Of a stretch of 12,527 bases of DNA, positions 1 through 6,560 are shown piece after piece (position 1 is the first letter of the stretch; each line of letters begins with the position of its first letter). The position numbers and the translations under genes were made by a program. The notes under the pieces were generated by a model, which was given only the letters and a program-made list of their open reading frames with translations, did no database searches and was not told the DNA's origin. The stretch comes from DASWJS01 sp036397035 (GTDB lineage: Bacteria > Actinomycetota > AC-67). The stretch lies in assembly GCA_036397035.1 (NCBI GenBank), contig DASWJS010000003.1:1-12527 (forward strand), given 5' to 3'.

Positions 1-216
1 GCCTTCGGCGACGGCGGGGCGCTCGACACGGTGCGCGACGGCAAGACCGGCGTGCTCTTCGCCGAGCAGACGCCGGACGCGATCATGGCTGCCGTCGCGC
101 GCGCGGAGTCGATCGACTTCGACCGGGAACTGCTCGCCGCGCACGCGGCTCGCTTCGGCGAGGACGCCTTCTTCGAGCGGCTGACCGCCGTGGCGCGGGA
201 GGTGATCGCGGGCTGA
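1..216 (+). CDS. GT4 glycosyltransferase, C-terminal fragment (5' end outside window)
   Basis: The reading frame is open from the first base and ends at TGA 214-216, giving the last 71 residues of a protein. The segment GGALDTVRDGKTGVLF followed by EQTPDAI is typical of the C-terminal nucleotide-sugar-binding half of GT4 (GT-B fold) glycosyltransferases, just after the EX7E region. The relatives it brings to mind are WbaZ-like mannosyltransferases. The catalytic EX7E motif and the whole acceptor domain lie outside the window, so donor and acceptor cannot be judged. The stop overlaps the next start by one base (TGATG), which suggests translational coupling. GTG 31 is internal to this frame and is not the start. 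Family membership is fairly secure; specificity is unknown. Confidence 0.82.
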   Translation, partial: AFGDGGALDTVRDGKTGVLFAEQTPDAIMAAVARAESIDFDRELLAAHAARFGEDAFFERLTAVAREVIAG

Positions 217-1334
217 TGCGCATCGCGTTCGTCGTGCCGAGCCTCGGTGAGCGCGAGGGGCAGGGCGGTGCCGACCTCCACCTCCTTCGCCGCGTCGCGG
301 CCGCCGGCCACGCCGTCGACGTGTTCGCCGGCAACGCGGCGGACGAAGTCCGCGCGCTGCCGGGCGTGCGACTGTTCACGATGCCCCGCCTGCCGGCGTG
401 GCAATTCGGCAACCAGATGCTCGGCATGGCGTGGTCGGGGCTTCGGCTGCGCCCGCGCGACTACGACCTCGTGCACGCGGACGCGGCAATGACGCCCCGG
501 CGCGCCGACGTCGTCGCCGTGCACACGGTCACCGACCGCTGGTTGCAGATGCCGGAGGCCTGGTGGCGCGAGCCCGGCCTGCGCGGGGCGAACGAAGCGC
601 TTGCCACGCGGGTGAAGGCGCGCCTCGAGATCGCGCACGCCAGGCGCGCGCGTGTGGTCCTGGCGAACTCGGCCATGACCACGGACGACCTGGTCGAGCG
701 CGGGGTCGCCCGCGACCGGGTCAGGGTGCTGCCGTTCGCGGTGGACCACGAACGGTTCCGCCCGCCGACCGGCGACGAGCGAGCAGACGCGCGCGCGTCC
801 TTCGGGATCGATCCCGGCGCGTTCGTCGTGCTGACCGTGGGGGCGCACGGCCCGCGCAAGGGTCTGCCCGCGGTGCTCGATGCGATGAGCCCGCCGCGCC
901 CGCGCGAGCACCTGCTCGCGGTCGGCGAGCACCGCAGCGGACGGATGGCTGCCGCGGCGCGTGCGGCCGGGCTGCGCGCGTCCATGCCGGGCAAGGTCGG
1001 CGACGTCCGCGCCGCGTACTGGGCGGGCGACGTGCTCGCCTTCCCGAGCCGCTACGACGCCTTCGGGCTCGCGGTGCTCGAGGCGATGAGCTGCGGGCTG
1101 CCGGTCGTGGTCTCCCGCGAGACGGGTTCGCACGAGATCGTCGGCGATGCCGGAATCGTCCTTCCCGAGCACTCTGCCGCCGCGATCCGTGCGGCCCTCG
1201 ACTCACTCGGGGCGGACGATGCCCTGCGGGCGCGCATGGGAGCGCGAGGCCGCGCGGTCGCGGAGGGGAGGAATTGGGACACAGCGGGTGAGATCGTCCT
1301 GCAAACCTACGCGGAACTTCAGCAAGAGGTGTAA
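216..1334 (+). CDS. GT4 family glycosyltransferase
   Basis: This is a complete 372-residue GT-B glycosyltransferase, a normal length for family GT4, which transfers sugars with retention from nucleotide-sugar donors. It starts with a Rossmann strand and a glycine-rich acceptor loop (MRIAFVVPSLGE, GQGGAD, residues 1-20). The interdomain stretch is VLPFAVDHERF at 171-181. The donor domain begins near VLTVGAHGPRKG (205-216), where the Arg-Lys pair is expected to contact donor phosphates. The usual EX7E motif reads D281-AFGLAVL-E289, with Asp at the first position, followed by AMSCGLPVV. There is no signal peptide or membrane segment, so it should act on the cytoplasmic face on a lipid-linked glycan. 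ATG 216 overlaps the preceding stop. The sugar transferred cannot be deduced. Confidence 0.9.
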   Translation: MRIAFVVPSLGEREGQGGADLHLLRRVAAAGHAVDVFAGNAADEVRALPGVRLFTMPRLPAWQFGNQMLGMAWSGLRLRPRDYDLVHADAAMTPRRADVVAVHTVTDRWLQMPEAWWREPGLRGANEALATRVKARLEIAHARRARVVLANSAMTTDDLVERGVARDRVRVLPFAVDHERFRPPTGDERADARASFGIDPGAFVVLTVGAHGPRKGLPAVLDAMSPPRPREHLLAVGEHRSGRMAAAARAAGLRASMPGKVGDVRAAYWAGDVLAFPSRYDAFGLAVLEAMSCGLPVVVSRETGSHEIVGDAGIVLPEHSAAAIRAALDSLGADDALRARMGARGRAVAEGRNWDTAGEIVLQTYAELQQEV

Positions 1335-1358
1335 CGGGGCGAAAACTTACCCGACGGC

Positions 1359-3734
1359 ATGTCGTTAGACACTGTGATGAAGAACCGAGCGGCTCCCGTG
1401 CGCGTCCTGTTCCTGGACCACGTTCCCCGGATGTCCGGCGCGGAGCAGAGCCTTGCCGACCTGGTGATCGGGCTCCAGCGCGGCCCGATCGAGCCCGTGG
1501 TGGCGCTCCCGTCCGACGGACCGCTCGCCACGCACCTGCGGGCGCACGGCGTGCTGGTTCGCAACGTGCCGATGAGCCGCAGCCTGCTCGAGACCTCACG
1601 CGCGACGCTGTCCCGCTCGCCGTTCACCGCGATCGCGCGGCTCGGCGCCTTCCTCGTCGCGTCGTACCGCATCTGGCGGCTCATCCGGCAGGTGCGGCCG
1701 GCGGTCGTACACACCAACACGCTCAAGACCCACCTGCTCGCGATCATCCCGTGCTTCCTGCGCGAGACGCCGCTCGTCTGGCACATGCGCGACATCCTTC
1801 CGAAGGGATGGCTCCGTCGCGCCGTCGCGTTGGCCGCTTCGGCGGCGTCGGTCATCGTCGTCCCGTCCCGCGCCGTCGCCGAGTGCTTCCGCAGCAACCG
1901 GCGCGTGTATCGCAAGCTCCGGCTGATCCCCAACGGGATCCGCGTCGCCGACTTCGCCGAGGCCAAGCGAGACAAGTCGATGCGCGAGGCGATGGGCGTC
2001 ACGGCGAAGCAGCCGGTCGTCGGGATCGTCGGGCGCGTCGCGCCGTGGAAGGGCCAGGACGTCTTCCTGGCCGCCGCCGCGATGCTCGCGAACCGCCACC
2101 CGACCGCGCACTTCGCGGTCGTCGGCGCGGTGCTCTTCCCCGAGAACGACGTTCCCTTCGAGCGCCAGCTCCACCAGATGGTCGCAGCGCACGGTTTGCA
2201 GGAGCGCGTCACGTTCCTCGGCTGGCAGCCCGCGCCCGAGGCGATGGCCTCGATGGACGTCATCGTCCACGCGTCGAAGGAGCCCGAGCCGTTCGGCCGT
2301 ACGCTCGTCGAGGCGATGGCCGCCGGCAAGCCGGTGGTTGCGGCCGCCGGCGGCGCCGTGCAGGAAATCGTGCCGCCGTCGTCCGGGTTCATCGTTCCTC
2401 CCGGCCGGCCCGAGCTGCTGGCCGACGCGCTCGACCGTTTGCTGGAGGACCGGACGCTGCGCACGCGCATGGGCGAGGCGGGCCGCGCGGTCGCCGAGAG
2501 CTTCTTCCCCGTGGAGCGCACCATCTCGTCGGTGGCGCAGATCGACGCCGCCCTCGCCAAGCGTTCGGCGCGCCGCCGGCAGCGGGTCCAGCGGATGGTG
2601 CCGTCGTGGCTGCGCGCCGCCCGCGCGAAGCGCCCGGCGCCGCCCGTGTCCGTGGAGCGTCCGATCGCGTGGCCGAAGATCGAGGCGGGTGTTCCCGATC
2701 CGATGCCGTTCGACGAAGCGGCCCGCCCGCCCGCCGCGCAGACTTCTCGGCGCATCGACTTCGACCTTCCGCCCGAAGGCGAAAGCGTCACGATCGAGAT
2801 CGACGACGACGACGAGCCGGACCGCGACGTCTCCGCCGAGCCCGCGGCAACCGAGCAGACTCCCGCCGAGCCCGCGCCCGCCGAGCCGGTGCTCGAGCGT
2901 CCGGTGGCCGTCCGGCCGAACCCGGTCGTCGCGCCGGAGGTGACCGCCGCGCGCGCCACGGTCGTGCGGCCGCGCTCGCAACCACATCCGGCGCGTCCCA
3001 AGCGTTCCAAGCGCACCGCTCCGCTGCGCCGCAGCGCGCCGCGCATCGCGCCCGCCGTCACGCCCCCGGCCCCGGCGTCTCGTCCGAGCGCAGCCCCCTG
3101 GATCGAGTCCAAGCCCGTCTACGAGTTCGTCAAGCGCGCGATGGACGTTGCGATCGCGCTGACCGTGCTGATTCTCGGCCTGCCGCTGTGGACCGTGATC
3201 GCGATCATGATCAAGCTGGAGTCACCGGGCACGATCCTGTTCACCGGGACGGTCCACGGCAGGGGCGGCGCGCCGTTCACCTACTACAAGTTCCGCTCGA
3301 TGCGGCGGGACGGCGACGACAAGGCGCACCGGCGCTTCATCGAACGCTACGTCCGCGAGAACGGCGGCCACGAGCACGAGGGCGAGGTCATCTACAAGCT
3401 CATGGCCGACGATCGCGTGACCGCGATCGGACGCTTCATCCGCAAGCTCTCGCTCGACGAGATCCCGCAGCTCGTCAACGTCCTTCGCGGCGAGATGTCG
3501 ATCGTGGGCCCCCGCCCGCCGCTCACCTACGAGTACGAGCTGTACGACGAAACCGCCGCGCGCCGGCTCGCCGTACGTCCGGGGATCACGGGGATGCAGC
3601 AGGTATGGTTCCGCCACACGGCGTCGTTCGAGGCCAAGCTCGCACTCGATATGAAGTACATCCAGAACCGCTCGACCTGGCTGGACATCAAGCTGATCCT
3701 GCACTCCTTCCGCGCGGCGATCAGCGGCCACTAG
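1359..3734 (+). CDS. Fusion protein: GT4 glycosyltransferase, charged linker, undecaprenyl-phosphate phosphoglycosyl transferase (WcaJ/PglC type)
   Basis: The protein has 791 residues and two enzymatic modules in one frame. Residues about 13-398 are a GT4 glycosyltransferase with MSGAEQ (25-30), IPNGIRV (190-196), GRVAPWKGQ with K231, and an intact EX7E motif E310-PFGRTLV-E318. Residues about 401-582 form a low-complexity linker rich in Pro, Ala, Arg and Glu. Residues about 586-791 are a bacterial sugar transferase (PF02397): VKRAMD, a hydrophobic re-entrant helix at 594-618 broken at P609, YYKFRSM (642-648), the catalytic Asp-Glu pair D700-E701 in SLDEIPQL, VGPRPPL (716-722) and RPGITGMQQV (740-749). 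Such domains move a sugar-1-phosphate onto undecaprenyl phosphate at the inner face of the membrane, the first committed step of glycan assembly. The start is uncertain. ATG 1377 is an alternative, and neither candidate has a clear Shine-Dalgarno sequence. The fusion is direct: no stop or frame change separates the modules. Confidence 0.9.
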   Translation: MSLDTVMKNRAAPVRVLFLDHVPRMSGAEQSLADLVIGLQRGPIEPVVALPSDGPLATHLRAHGVLVRNVPMSRSLLETSRATLSRSPFTAIARLGAFLVASYRIWRLIRQVRPAVVHTNTLKTHLLAIIPCFLRETPLVWHMRDILPKGWLRRAVALAASAASVIVVPSRAVAECFRSNRRVYRKLRLIPNGIRVADFAEAKRDKSMREAMGVTAKQPVVGIVGRVAPWKGQDVFLAAAAMLANRHPTAHFAVVGAVLFPENDVPFERQLHQMVAAHGLQERVTFLGWQPAPEAMASMDVIVHASKEPEPFGRTLVEAMAAGKPVVAAAGGAVQEIVPPSSGFIVPPGRPELLADALDRLLEDRTLRTRMGEAGRAVAESFFPVERTISSVAQIDAALAKRSARRRQRVQRMVPSWLRAARAKRPAPPVSVERPIAWPKIEAGVPDPMPFDEAARPPAAQTSRRIDFDLPPEGESVTIEIDDDDEPDRDVSAEPAATEQTPAEPAPAEPVLERPVAVRPNPVVAPEVTAARATVVRPRSQPHPARPKRSKRTAPLRRSAPRIAPAVTPPAPASRPSAAPWIESKPVYEFVKRAMDVAIALTVLILGLPLWTVIAIMIKLESPGTILFTGTVHGRGGAPFTYYKFRSMRRDGDDKAHRRFIERYVRENGGHEHEGEVIYKLMADDRVTAIGRFIRKLSLDEIPQLVNVLRGEMSIVGPRPPLTYEYELYDETAARRLAVRPGITGMQQVWFRHTASFEAKLALDMKYIQNRSTWLDIKLILHSFRAAISGH
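1366..1371 (+). promoter_or_regulatory. Possible -10 hexamer (TAGACA) near the start of the fusion gene
   Basis: The gap 1335-1358 and the first codons form a locally A+T-richer patch (GAAAACTTAC, then GTTAGACACTG) in otherwise very G+C-rich DNA. TAGACA resembles an actinobacterial -10 (TANNNT) except for its last base. It lies five bases before ATG 1377, so a transcript from it could be leaderless from that codon. No -35 box is evident. This is weak and positional evidence only. Confidence 0.22.
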
Positions 3735-3738
3735 CGCC

Positions 3739-4851
3739 GTGCGCGTCCTCGTCACCGGCGGCGCCGGGTTCATCGGGTCCCACACCGCGCGCGCGCTCGC
3801 GGCTCGCGGCGACGAGGTTCGCGTGCTCGACGCGCTGACCCAGCCGGTTCATCCGCCCGGCGTGTCGCCCGACCTCGGCGACGGCGTGGAGCTTCTGCGC
3901 GGCGACGTCCGCGACCCCGGCGCGGTCCAGCGCGCGCTCGAAGGCGTCGACGCCGTGCTGCACCTGGCGGCCTACCAGGATTACCTGCCGGACTACTCGA
4001 CCTTCTTCAGCGTGAACGCGGCCGGCACCGCGTTGCTCTACGAGCTGATCGTCGCCGGCGACTTGCCGGTGCGACGCGTCGTGGTGGGATCGAGCCAGAG
4101 CGTCTACGGCGAGGGCGCCGCTCGCTGCGCGAGCGACGGCGTCGTCGTGCCAGGGCAGCGCGCGCCGGACGCGCTCGCGCGCGGCGAGTGGGACGTGACG
4201 TGTCCGCGGTGCGGCGGCGCGGTCGAGCCGGTCCCGACGACCGAGGACCTCGCCGAGCCGCGCAACGCCTACGGCGTGTCCAAGCTCGCGGCCGAGACGG
4301 CGGCGCTCGCGATCGGGGAGGCGAACGGGATCGAGACGGTCGCCCTCCGCTACGCGATCGTGCACGGTCCCGGTCAGTCCCCGCGCAACGCGTACTCGGG
4401 CCTGTTGCGATCGGCGTGCCTGAAGCTGCTCGGCGGAGAGGCGCCGGTCGTCTTCGAAGACGGCGAGCAGCGACGCGACTACGTGGCGGTCGACGACGTG
4501 GTCGAGGCGAACCTGCTCGCCCTGGACCACCCCGGGGCGCCGGGACGCGCGTACAACGTCGGCGGCGCGCGGTCCTGGAGCGTGCTGGAGGTCCTCGATG
4601 CGCTGTCGGCGATCGTGCCCGAGCCGCGCGCGGCCGAGCTGCCCGGGCTCTTTCGCGTCGGCGACGTCCGGCACACGATCGGAGACCTCTCGCGCCTGCG
4701 CGCGCTCGGCTGGGAGCCGAAGACGGACCTGGTGGCGACGTGGCGCGCGTACTGGGAGTGGCTCGGCGGCCTCGGCCTCGACGCGCGGATCGTGGACGGC
4801 GCGTTCGAAGCCATGAAAGAGCGCGGGGTGCTTCGGAGCTCCGGCCGCTGA
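3739..4851 (+). CDS. NAD-dependent sugar-nucleotide epimerase/dehydratase with CxxC insert (dTDP-L-rhamnose 4-epimerase-like)
   Basis: This 370-residue extended short-chain dehydrogenase acts on nucleotide sugars in the cytoplasm. It shows the NAD-binding GxxGxxG (TGGAGFIGSH, G7-G10-G13), the AAYQD segment (78-81), the active-site Ser region GSSQSVYGEG (117-126) and the catalytic Tyr/Lys pair Y178-xxx-K182 in NAYGVSK. Between Ser and Tyr is an insert of about 45 residues containing C130 and a C155-P-R-C158 pair followed by PVPTTED. From memory this arrangement is seen in proteins annotated as dTDP-L-rhamnose 4-epimerase, and a generic UDP-hexose 4-epimerase or dehydratase remains possible. 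GTG 3739 lies four bases after the preceding stop, with no strong ribosome binding site, so coupled translation is likely. No other enzyme of dTDP-sugar synthesis is in the window. Superfamily is certain; substrate is tentative. Confidence 0.88.
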   Translation: MRVLVTGGAGFIGSHTARALAARGDEVRVLDALTQPVHPPGVSPDLGDGVELLRGDVRDPGAVQRALEGVDAVLHLAAYQDYLPDYSTFFSVNAAGTALLYELIVAGDLPVRRVVVGSSQSVYGEGAARCASDGVVVPGQRAPDALARGEWDVTCPRCGGAVEPVPTTEDLAEPRNAYGVSKLAAETAALAIGEANGIETVALRYAIVHGPGQSPRNAYSGLLRSACLKLLGGEAPVVFEDGEQRRDYVAVDDVVEANLLALDHPGAPGRAYNVGGARSWSVLEVLDALSAIVPEPRAAELPGLFRVGDVRHTIGDLSRLRALGWEPKTDLVATWRAYWEWLGGLGLDARIVDGAFEAMKERGVLRSSGR

Positions 4852-4865
4852 TCGACGGCGCGGAG

Positions 4866-4871
4866 TAGGCT
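4866..4871 (+). promoter_or_regulatory. Possible -10 hexamer (TAGGCT) upstream of the heptose cassette
   Basis: The 69-base gap between the epimerase stop (4851) and the kinase start (4921) is the longest in the window. TAGGCT fits the actinobacterial -10 pattern TANNNT. It would place transcription initiation near 4878-4880, about 40 bases before the GTG start and upstream of the AAAGGA ribosome binding site. No recognisable -35 box lies about 17 bases upstream. It may give the heptose genes an internal promoter. Confidence 0.35.
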
Positions 4872-4905
4872 GAGGGCTCCGAGGGCTCGCGGCTGTTCGT
4901 GGGCG

Positions 4906-4911
4906 AAAGGA
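4906..4911 (+). promoter_or_regulatory. Ribosome binding site (AAAGGA) deciding the start of the GHMP kinase
   Basis: AAAGGA ends nine bases before GTG 4921. The upstream in-frame TTG at 4912 lies directly against it, too close to be served by it. This spacing is the reason for choosing 4921 over 4912. Confidence 0.5.
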
Positions 4912-4920
4912 TTGCCGCAG

Positions 4921-5973
4921 GTGATCACCGTGGCGAGCCGCGCGCCGGCTCGTGTGTCGCTCGTCGGCGGGGGGACCGATCTCCCCGCTTATTTCGAGCG
5001 CTTCGGCGGCGCCGTCGTTTCCTTCACCATCGACCTGTACTCGCGCGCGCGAGCGGCGCCCAGGGCCGAGGACCTCGTGCTCGTCAGCGACGACGCCGGG
5101 ATCAGAGAGGTGATTCCCGCGGGGTCCTATGCCAAGCGGATGCGCGAGCCGTTCATCGCCGAGGACTTCCTCGCCTACCAGAAGGCGGTGGCCGCCTACT
5201 TCGAGATGGAGCGAGGGACGCTGTCGGCTTCGAGCGAGATCCCGACCGGCGCCGGCCTCGCGTCGTCGGGCTCGGTGTGCGTCGCGCTCGTGCTGGCGGT
5301 CGCGCGCTTCGCCGGCAAGGACCTCGATCGCGAGGCGATCGCCGACGCCGCCTGCTACGTGGAGATGGACATGCTGCAGCGCGGCTCGGGCAAGCAGGAC
5401 CAGTACGCGGCGGCGTTCGGCGGGCTGAACCTGATCGAGTTCTTCCGCGACGGTTCGGTGGACGTGTCGCCTCTCGCCGTCGCCGACGGCGTCCTGCACG
5501 CGCTGGAGCAGCGCATCATGCTCTTCGGCACCGGCGCGCGCCGCAGCGCGGTCGGCCCGTTGCGCGAGCAGGCCGCTCGCTCGGCGGGCGACGAAGACAC
5601 CGTCCGCGCGCTCCACGCGTTGAAGGAGCTGGCCCACGATCTGCGCGACGTGCTCGAGCGCGGCGACGTCGACGCGCTCGGGCCGATGCTCCACGACGCA
5701 TGGGAAGCGAAGCAGCACTTGAACTCGACGCTGCGAGGCGCGGATCTCGCACGGGCGTACGCGCGGGCGCGCGAGGCCGGCGCGGCGGGGGGAAAGCTCG
5801 CGGGGGCGGGAACCTCCGGGACGCTCATGCTGTTCGTGCCGCCGGCGGCGCGCGACGACGTGCGGGCGGCGCTCGGCGAGGAAGGCTGGGAGGAGCAGCC
5901 CTATCGCATCGACCGCGAGGGTGCGGTCGTCGAGATCCGGGAAGAGGTCGACGGTGAGCTTGCAACGCCGTAG
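4921..5973 (+). CDS. hddA: GHMP kinase, D-glycero-D-manno-heptose 7-phosphate kinase-like (HddA family)
   Basis: With start GTG 4921 this is a 350-residue GHMP-superfamily sugar kinase. The N-terminus SRAPARVSLVGGGTDLPAY (6-24) is the characteristic opening of HddA-type kinases. The ATP-binding motif 2 is PTGAGLASSGS (108-118). GKQDQYAAAFGGLN (157-170) carries the conserved Asp near the phosphate-transfer site. GGKLAGAGTSG (290-300) is the C-terminal GHMP motif. Family members phosphorylate D-glycero-D-manno-heptose 7-phosphate at the anomeric carbon, giving the alpha-1,7-bisphosphate on the way to GDP-heptose. The next two genes encode a GmhB-like phosphatase and a GmhA-like isomerase, exactly the partners needed, which strengthens the call. 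Its 3' end overlaps the phosphatase gene by 20 bases. Related kinases for L-fucose or other sugars are the main alternative. Confidence 0.85.
   Translation: MITVASRAPARVSLVGGGTDLPAYFERFGGAVVSFTIDLYSRARAAPRAEDLVLVSDDAGIREVIPAGSYAKRMREPFIAEDFLAYQKAVAAYFEMERGTLSASSEIPTGAGLASSGSVCVALVLAVARFAGKDLDREAIADAACYVEMDMLQRGSGKQDQYAAAFGGLNLIEFFRDGSVDVSPLAVADGVLHALEQRIMLFGTGARRSAVGPLREQAARSAGDEDTVRALHALKELAHDLRDVLERGDVDALGPMLHDAWEAKQHLNSTLRGADLARAYARAREAGAAGGKLAGAGTSGTLMLFVPPAARDDVRAALGEEGWEEQPYRIDREGAVVEIREEVDGELATP
5941..5947 (+). promoter_or_regulatory. Ribosome binding site (GAAGAGG) inside the end of the kinase gene
   Basis: GAAGAGG lies six bases before GTG 5954, within the last codons of the kinase. 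It supports 5954 as the phosphatase start rather than the upstream in-frame GTG at 5921, and it implies translational coupling across the 20-base overlap. Confidence 0.55.
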
Positions 5974-6556
5974 GCCGGGCGCCGTCTTCGTGGACCGCGA
6001 CGGGGTCCTGTGCAAGAACCGTCCCGACCACGTGAAGCGGTGGTCGGAGTTCGAGTTCATCCCCGGCGCGATCGAGGCCATGGCGTCGCTGACGCGCGCG
6101 CGTTTCCCGCTCGTGATCGTGACGAACCAAGCGGTGGTCGGACGCGGGCTGCTGACGATGCGAACGCTGGAGTCGATCCACGCGCGGATGGTCGACTCGC
6201 TCGCCGCCGCGGGCGCCGAGGTCTCGGCGGTCATGGTCTGTCCGCACCACCCCGACGACGAGTGCGCGTGCCGCAAGCCGAAGCCGGGGATGCTCCTGGA
6301 AGCCGCGGAGGAGCTGAAGCTCGACCTCGGGTCCTCGTTCATGGTGGGGGACCACGAGTCCGATATCGAAGCCGGGGCCGCCGCCGGGTGCGCCACGGTG
6401 CTGGTTCGGTCGGGCCGCGGCCGCTTCGCGCAGAGCGCCGCGGGCTGGGAGTCGGTCGAGCCCGACTTCGTGGCGGACGACTTGATCGACGCCGCGATCT
6501 GGATCATGGGGCAGCGAGCGGTCCGCGTCGCGGGCGGCCTGCAGCCTCGGAGGTGA
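5954..6556 (+). CDS. gmhB: HAD-superfamily D-glycero-D-manno-heptose 1,7-bisphosphate 7-phosphatase-like protein (GmhB family)
   Basis: With start GTG 5954 this is a 200-residue HAD-IIIA phosphatase, close to the usual GmhB length. Motif I is FVDRDGVL, with D14 as the expected nucleophile and D16 as the general acid. Motif II is VTNQ, with T57. The structural zinc site of GmhB is matched by C96-P-H98-H99 plus C104 and C106. K108 or K110 in RKPKPGM supplies the motif III Lys, and motif IV is MVGDHESDIEAG with D133 and D137. GmhB removes the 7-phosphate of heptose 1,7-bisphosphate, leaving heptose 1-phosphate for nucleotidylation. The gene overlaps the kinase gene by 20 bases, and its stop is followed four bases later by the isomerase start. 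Histidinol-phosphatase-type HAD-IIIA enzymes share these motifs, but the neighbours point to heptose. Confidence 0.87.
   Translation: MSLQRRRPGAVFVDRDGVLCKNRPDHVKRWSEFEFIPGAIEAMASLTRARFPLVIVTNQAVVGRGLLTMRTLESIHARMVDSLAAAGAEVSAVMVCPHHPDDECACRKPKPGMLLEAAEELKLDLGSSFMVGDHESDIEAGAAAGCATVLVRSGRGRFAQSAAGWESVEPDFVADDLIDAAIWIMGQRAVRVAGGLQPRR
6549..6553 (+). promoter_or_regulatory. Strong ribosome binding site (GGAGG) of the SIS-GAF gene
   Basis: GGAGG lies seven bases before ATG 6561 and abuts the phosphatase stop TGA 6554-6556. It is the clearest Shine-Dalgarno sequence in the window, suggesting efficient translation of the isomerase. Confidence 0.65.
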
Positions 6557-6560
6557 AGCG

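Noticed and set aside
1335..1358. Possible riboswitch or hairpin leader (CGGG...CCCG) before the fusion gene
   Set aside because: The stem is four pairs and the whole gap is 24 bases, too short for a structured leader.
1319..3112. A 597-codon minus-strand frame opposite the GT4 part and linker of the fusion gene
   Set aside because: The product is Ser/Arg/Gly-rich low complexity, mirrors the sense codon pattern and shows no motif. The sense strand encodes a convincing GT4.
3721..6507. A 928-codon open frame on the minus strand, longer than any accepted gene
   Set aside because: It lies antisense to the epimerase, kinase and phosphatase, all of which have clear family motifs. Long antisense frames are expected in very G+C-rich DNA, and its product is Arg/His/Ala-rich with no recognisable domain.
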